Origin: Calendula officinalis
Taxonomy: Eukaryota > Streptophyta > Magnoliopsida > Asterales > Asteraceae
Direction: 5' to 3'
DNA: 64,000 bases
Assembly (NCBI GenBank): GCA_963853835.1
Contig: OY970830.1
Coordinates: 48,622,401 to 48,686,400 of the forward strand
Shown: piece by piece, positions 58,397-64,000 of the stretch
Position numbering within the stretch: the stretch's first letter is position 1
How the letters are laid out: each line of letters opens with the position of its first letter
Program-made: the position numbers and the translations under genes
Notes under the pieces: model-generated
The model's input: only the letters and a program-made list of their open reading frames with translations
Databases searched by the model: none
What the model was told of the DNA's origin: nothing

Positions 58397-61060
58397 GAGG
58401 GATGTTCGGGCCGAAGTGGTGTTCGGGCCGAAGTGGGAAGTGGTGTTCGGGCCGAAGTTCGGTGTTCGGGCCGAGGATGATGTTCGGGCCGAGGTTGAAG
58501 TTCGGGCCGAGGTCGGAGTTCGGGCCGAGGTTGAAGTTCGGGCCGAGGTTGAAGTTCGGGCCGGAAACAGTGAAGAGTTCGGGCCGAACTTGTTCTTGGC
58601 AGTGACGAACGAACCAGATATTTTGGTTACTCGTGGGCGTGAAACGGACACCCGAGCTGAAAGTTATGAATGTTTTAGTATAACACCTTTTGTCACACAA
58701 TATTGGATATTGAAGAGTTCGGGCCGAAGAGGGATGTTCGGGCCGAAGTGGTGTTCGGGCCGAAGTGGGATGTTCGGGCCGAAGAGGTGTTCGGACCGAA
58801 GTGGTGTTCGGGCCGAAGTTCGGTGTTCGGGCCGAGGATGATGTTCGGGCCGAGGTTGAAGTTCGGGCCGAGGTCGGAGTTCGGGCCGAGGTTGAAGTTC
58901 GGGCCGAGGATGAAGTTCGGGCCGGGAACAGTGAAGAGTTCGGGCCGAACTTATTCTTGGCAGTGACGAACGAACCAGCTATTTTGGTTACTCGTGGGCG
59001 TGAAACGGACACCCGAGCTGAAAGTTATGAATGTTTTAGTATAGCACTTTTTGTCACACAATCTTGGATATTGAAGAGTTCGGGCCGAAGAGGGATGTTC
59101 GGACCGAAGTCGTGTTCGGGCCGAAGTGGGATGTTCGGGCCTAAGTGGTGTTCGGGCCGAAGTTCGGTGTTCGGGCCGAGGATGATGTTCGGGCCGAGAT
59201 TGAAGTTCGGGCCGAGGTCGGAGTTCGAGCCGAGGTTGAAGTTCGGGCCGAGGTTGAAGTTCGGGCCGAAAATGAAGTTCGGGCCGGTAACATTGAAGAG
59301 TTCGGGCCGAACTTGTTCTTGGCAGTGACGAACGAACCAGCTATTTTGGTTACTCGTGGGCGTGAAACGGACACCCGAGCTGAAAGTTATGACTGTTTTA
59401 GTATAACACCTTTTGTCACACAATCTTGGATATTGAAGAGTTCGGGCCGAAGAGGGATGTTCGGGCCGAAGTGGTGTTCGGGCCGAAGTGGGAAGTGGTG
59501 TTCGGGCCGAAGTGGTGTTCGGGCCGAAGTTCGGTGTTCGGGCCGAGGATGATGTTAAGGCCGAGGTTGAAGTTCGGGCCGAGGTCGGAGTTCGGGCCAA
59601 GGTTGAAGTTCGGGCCGAGGTTGAAGTTCGGGCCGAGGTTGAAGTTCGGGCCGGGAACAGTGAAGAGTTCGGGCCGAACTTGTTTTTGGCAGTGACGAAC
59701 GAACCAGCTATTTTGGTTACTCGTGGGCGTGAAACGGACACCCGAGCTGAAAGTTATGAATGTTTTAGTATAACACCTTTTGTCACACAATATTGGATAT
59801 TGAAGAGTTCGGGCCGAAGAGGGATGTTCGGGCCGAAGTGGTGTTCGGGCCGAAGTGGGATGTTCGGGCCGAAGTGGTGTTCGGGCCGAAGTTCGGTGTT
59901 CGGGCCGAGGATGATGTTCGGGCCGAGGTTGAAGTTCGGGCCGAGGTCGGAGTTCGGGCCGAGGTTGAAGTTCGGGCCGAGGTTGAAGTTCGGGCCGGGA
60001 ACAGTGAAGAGTTCGGGCCGAACTTATTCTTGGCAGTGACGAACGAACCATCTATTTTGGTTACTCGTGGGCGTGAAACGGACACCCGAGCTGAAAGTTA
60101 TGAATGTTTTAGTATAGCACCTTTTGTCACACAATCTTGGATATTGAAGAGTTCGGGCCGAAGAGGGATGTTCGGGCCGAAGTCGTGTTCGGGCCGAAGT
60201 GGGATGTTCGGGCCTAAGTGGTGTTCGGGCCGAAGTTCGGTGTTCGGGCCGAGGATGATGTTCGGGCCGAGGTTGAAGTTCGGGCCGAGGTCGGAGTTCG
60301 AGCCGAGGTTGAAGTTCGGGCCGAGGTTGAAGTTCGGGCCGAAAATGAAGTTCGGGCCGGTAACAGTGAAGAGTTCGGGCCGAACTTGTTCTTGGCAGTG
60401 ACGAACGAACCAGCTATTTTGGTTACTCGTGGGCGTGAAACGGACACCCGAGCTGAAAGTTATGAATGTTTTAGTATAACACCTTTTGTCACACAATCTT
60501 GGATATTGAAGAGTTCGGGCCGAAGAGGGATGTTCGGGCCGAAGTGGTGTTCGGGCCGAAGTGGGAAGTGGTGTTCGGGCCGAAGTGGTGTTCGGGCAGA
60601 AGTTCGGTGTTCGGGCCGAGGATGATGTTCGGGCCGAGGTTGAAGTTCGGGCCGAGGTCGGAGTTCGGGCCGAGGTTGAAGTTCGGGCCGAGGTTGAAGT
60701 TCGGGCTGGGAACAGTGAAGAGTTCGGGCCGACATTGTTCTTGGCAGTGACGAACGAACCAGCTATTTTGGTTACTCGTGGGCGTGAAACGGACACCCGA
60801 GCTGAAAGTTATGAATGTTTTAGTATAACACCTTTTGTCACACAATATTGGATATTGAAGAGTTCGGGCCGAAGAGGGATGTTCGGGCCGAAGTGGTGTT
60901 CGGGCCGAAGTGGGATGTTCGGGCCGAAGTGGTGTTCGGGCCGAAGTGGTGTTCGGGCCGAAGTTCGGTGTTCGGGCCGAGGATGATGTTCGGGCCGAGG
61001 TTGAAGTTCGGGCCGAGGTCGGAGTTCGGGCCGAGGTTGAAGTTCGGGCCGAGGTTGAAG

Positions 61061-61070
61061 TTCGGGCCGA
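61061..61070. repeat. Junction with the GGGAACAGTGAAGAG unit missing
   Basis: At this monomer TTGAAG is followed by TTCGGGCCGA and immediately by ACTTATTCTTGG. The 23-bp unit containing GGGAACAGTGAAGAG, and with it the GAAGAG part of the left direct repeat, is absent. Exchange between two TTCGGGCCG copies explains it. Confidence 0.82.
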
Positions 61071-62120
61071 ACTTATTCTTGGCAGTGACGAACGAACCAG
61101 CTATTTTGGTTACTCGTGGGCGTGAAACGGACACCCGAGCTGAAAGTTATGAATGTTTTAGTATAGCACCTTTTGTCACACAATCTTGGATATTGAAGAG
61201 TTCGGGCCGAAGAGGGATGTTCGGGCCGAAGTCGTGTTCGGGCCGAAGTGGGATGTTCGGGCCGAAGTGGTGTTCGGGCCGAAGTTCGGTGTTCGGGCCG
61301 AGGATGATGTTCGGGCCGAGGTTGAAGTTCGGGTCGAGGGCGGAGTTCGAGCCGAGGTTGAAGTTCGGGCCGAGGTTGAAGTTCGGGCCGAAATGAAGTT
61401 CGGGCCGGTAACAGTGAAGAGTTCGGGCCGAACTTGTTCTTTGCAGTGACGAACGAACCAGATATTTTGGTTACTCGTAGGCCTGAAACGGACACCCGAG
61501 CTGAAAGTTATGAGTGTTTTAGTATAACACCTTTTGTCACACAATCTTGGATATTGAAGAGTTCGGGCCGAAGAGGGATGTTCGGGCCGAAGTGGTGTTC
61601 GGGCCGAAGTGGGAAGTGGTGTTCGGGCCGAAGTGGTGTTCGGGCAGAAGTTCGGTGTTCGGGCCGAGGATGATGTTCGGGCCGAGGTTGAAGTTCGGGC
61701 CGAGGTCGGAGTTCGGGCCGAGGTTGAAGTTCGGGCCGGGAACAGTGAGGAGTTCGGGCCGAACTTGTTCTTGGCAGTGACGAACGAACCAACTATTTTG
61801 GTTACTCGTGGGCGTGAAATGGACACCCGAGCTGAAAGTTATGAATGTTTTAGTATAGCACCTTTTGTCACACAATCTTGGATATTGAAGAGTTCGGGCC
61901 GAAGAGGGATGTTCGGGCCGAAGTCGTGTTCGGGCCGAAGTGGGATGTTCGGGTCGAAGTGGTGTTCGGGCCGAAGTTCGGTGTTCGGGCCGAGGATGAT
62001 GTTCGGGCCGAGGTTGAAGTTCGGGCCGAGGTCGGAGTTCGGGCCGAGGTTGAAGTTCGGGCTGAGGTTGAAGTTCGGGCCGAGGTTGAAGTTCGGGCCG
62101 AAAATGAAGTTCGGGCCGGG

Positions 62121-62128
62121 AACAGTTC
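62121..62128. repeat. 7-bp deletion in the spacer-proximal unit
   Basis: The sequence reads GGGAACAGTTCGGGCC instead of GGGAACAGTGAAGAG followed by TTCGGGCC, so TGAAGAG is missing. Only this monomer shows it. The rest of its spacer is intact. Confidence 0.8.
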
Positions 62129-64000
62129 GGGCCGAACTTGTTCTTGGCAGTGACGAACGAACCAGCTATTTTGGTTACTCGTGGGCGTGAAACGGACACC
62201 CGAGCTGAAAGTTATGAATGTTTTAGTATAACACCTTTTGTCACACAATCTTGGATATTGAAGAGTTCGGGCCGAAGAGGGATGTTCGGGCCGAAGTGCT
62301 GTTCGGGCCGAAGTGGGAAGTGGTGTTCGGGCCGAAGTGGTGTTCGGGCCGAAGTTCGGTGTTCGGGCCGATGTTCGGTGTTCGGGCCGAGGATGATGTT
62401 CGGTCCGAGGTCGGAGTTCGGGCCGAGGTTGAAGTTCGGGCCGAGGTTGAAGTTCGGGCCGGGAACAATGAAGAGTTCGGGCCGAACTTGTTCTTGGCAG
62501 TGACGAACGAACCAGCTATTTTGGTTACTCGTGGGCGTGAAACGGACACCCGAGCTGAAAGTTATGAATGTTTTAGTATAACACCTTTTGTCACACAATA
62601 TTGGATATTGAAGAGTTCGGGCCGAAAAGGGATGTTCGGGCCGAAGTGGTGTTCGGGCCGAAGTGGGATGTTCGGGCCGAAGTGGTGTTCGGGCCGAAGT
62701 GGTGTTCGGGCCGAAGTTCGGTCTTCGGGCCGAGGATGATGTTCGGGCCGAGGTTGAAGTTCGGGCTGAGGTCGGAGTTCGGGCCGAGGTTGAGGTTCGG
62801 GCCGAGGTTGAAGTTCGGGCCGGGAACAGTGAAGAGTTCGGGCCGAACTTATTCTTGGCAGTGACGAACGAACCAGCTATTTTGGTTACTCGTGGGCGTG
62901 AAACGGACACCCGAGCTGAAAGTTATGAATGTTTTAGTATAGCACCTTTTGTCACACAATCTTGGATATTGAAGAGTTCGGGCCGAAGAGGGATGTTCGG
63001 GCCGAAGTCGTGTTCGGGCCGAAGTGGGATGTTCGGGCCTAAGTGGTGTTCGGGCCGAAGTTCGGTGTTCGGGCCGAGGATGATGTTCGGGCCGAGGTTG
63101 AAGTTCGGGCCGAGGTCGGAGTTCGAGCCGAGGTTGAAGTTCGGGCCGAGGTTGAAGTTCGGGCCGAAAATGAAGTTCGGGCCGGTAACAGTGAAGAGTT
63201 CGGGCCGAACTTGTTCTTGGCAGTGACGAACGAACCAGCTATTTTGGTTACTCGTGGGCGTGAAACGGACACCCGAGCTGAAAGTTATGAATGTTTTAGT
63301 ATAACACCTTTTGTCACACAATCTTGGATATTGAAGACTTCGGGCCGAAGAGGGATGTTCGGGCCGAAGTGGTGTTCGGGCCGAAGTGGGATGTTCGGGC
63401 CGAAGTGGTGTTCGGGCCGAAGTGGTGTTCGGGCCGAAGTTCGGTGTTCGGGCCGAGGATGATGTTCGGGCCGAGGTTGAAGTTCGGGCCGAGGTCGGAG
63501 TTCGGGCCGAGGTTGAAGTTCGGGCCGAGGTTGAAGTTCGGGCCGGGAACAGTGAAGAGTTCGGGCCGAACTTATTCTTGGCAGTGACGAACGAACCAGC
63601 TATTTTGGTTACTCGTGGGCGTGAAACGGACACCCGAGCTGAAAGTTATGAATGTTTTAGTATAGCACCTTTTGTCACACAATCTTGGATATTGAAGAGT
63701 TCGGGCCGAAGAGGGATCTTCGGGCCGAAGTCGTGTTCGGGCCGAAGTGGTGTTCGGGCCGAAGTTCGGTGTTCGGGCCGAGGATGATGTTCGGGCCGAG
63801 GTTGAAGTTCGGGTCGAGGGCGGAGTTCGAGCCGAGGTTGAAGTTCGGGCCGAGGTTGAAGTTCGGGCCGAAATGAAGTTCGGGCCGGTAACAGTGAAGA
63901 GTTCAGGCCGAACTTGTTCTTGGCAGTGACGAACGAACCAGCTATTTTGGTTACTCGTAGGCGTGAAACGGACACCCGAGCTGAAAGTTATGAGTGTTTT

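Larger units (their letters stand above)
1..64000. repeat. Satellite array of ~366-bp composite monomers filling the window
   Basis: Every stretch belongs to one tandem family. The string TTTGTCACACAAT, or a one-base variant, recurs 175 times with mean spacing of about 366 bp. The usual range is 309-433 bp; exceptions are two fused units (589 and 585 bp) and one truncated unit (260 bp). About a third of the spacings are 361-363 bp. All units lie in the same orientation, with no inversion and no foreign insertion. The array is open at both ends: it starts and stops inside a spacer. No stretch longer than 300 bases lacks the repeat. Inference: heterochromatic satellite of a eukaryote. The family is not one I recognise by name. 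Confidence 0.97.
55875..64000. repeat. Less regular terminal segment of generic monomers
   Basis: Boundaries are at 55875, 56243, 56605, 56937, 57298, 57659, 58008, 58371, 58703, 59064, 59426, 59793, 60137, 60499, 60848, 61186, 61547, 61878, 62251, 62601, 62962, 63324 and 63685. A loose R-S-A trimer of about 1.05-1.08 kb recurs (for example 59064-60136 and 60137-61185). Monomers 57298, 61186 and 63685 share GGGTCGAGGGCGGAG and GGGCCGAAATGAAG (one A fewer). D, T, I and P types are absent. The window ends inside a spacer. Confidence 0.85.

Noticed and set aside
1..64000. CRISPR array (repeats with spacers)
   Set aside because: The spacers are all the same sequence and the repeats are variable-length minisatellite. 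CRISPR has the opposite pattern, with units of roughly 60-80 bp, and no cas-like gene is present.
1..64000. Telomere or G-quadruplex repeat
   Set aside because: There are no TTAGGG-like repeats, and G runs are at most three to four bases and interrupted by CC. Four close G-tracts on one strand do not recur in a unit.
1..64000. Transposable element or LTR embedded in the array
   Set aside because: No interruption longer than one unit was found. All length anomalies (589, 585, 431 and 260 bp) are explained by repeat-internal duplication or deletion.

Overview
The whole 64 kb window is one uninterrupted tandem-repeat (satellite) array. I find no gene I would defend, no RNA gene, no transposon, no CRISPR array and no unique sequence of even 300 bases. 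The window opens and closes inside a repeat, so the array continues past both ends. An array this long, with nested higher-order structure, points to a eukaryotic nuclear genome (heterochromatic, pericentromeric or subtelomeric satellite). The species cannot be told from sequence alone. Many CpG-to-TpG/CpA changes in the core suggest a genome with cytosine methylation.

Basic unit: each monomer is composite. (1) A minisatellite part, usually about 190-300 bp, is a run of 17-19 bp units that all begin with the core TTCGGGCCGA. Its first half alternates 17- and 19-bp units (tails TGGTG, TGGGATG, TTCGGTG). Its second half is a train of 18-bp units (tails ATGATG, TTGAAG, TCGGAG, then AAAATGAAG). 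It closes with a GGGAACAGTGAAGAG unit. (2) A spacer of about 123 bp without the core runs from CTTGTTCTTGGCAG to CTTGGATATT. The same 17-bp sequence GAAGAGTTCGGGCCGAA stands on both sides of the spacer. I placed 175 spacer/minisatellite boundaries by eye. Mean spacing is about 366 bp and the commonest is 361-363 bp. All units face the same way.

Subfamilies: monomers fall into types named here by a diagnostic string: CA (CACATTTT spacer plus TTCAGGCC, often GGCCGGTAAC), S (GTGGGAAGTGGTG), D (GTTCGGGGATGATG), T (CTTTGATACT or CTTGGATACT), A (CAATATTGGATATT), I (CCAAGGATGATCTTC), P (CGGCCCGAGGATG with GGGTCGAGG), W (GGGGCGAAG with GGGTCGAAG), V/R (GAAGTCGTGTTC) and G (no special string). Ordered strings of these types form higher-order repeats (HORs).

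Layout: 1-8,700 holds a 4.86-kb-offset duplication. 6,369-14,291 is three copies of a 7-monomer 2,446-bp HOR. 14,292-19,298 leads into two copies of a 5-monomer unit (about 1.8 kb). 19,299-30,294 is a mosaic with dimers and an 1,889-bp 5-mer. 30,295-36,118 is two copies of an 8-monomer 2,912-bp HOR. 36,119-43,248 is a mosaic followed by two 4-mers of about 1.6 kb. 43,249-55,874 is a run of a 5-monomer 1,840/1,858-bp HOR (type order I-A-D-T-CA). 55,875-64,000 is less regular and lies closest to the generic monomer.

Long open frames exist on both strands, but they follow from the repeat itself: the 18-bp unit is stop-free in five of six frames and its core is nearly palindromic. I treat them as non-coding. 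The points most worth a second look are the direct repeats flanking the spacer (a possible insertion origin), the two monomers where exactly that spacer has been lost, the near-palindromic core, and the HOR domain structure.
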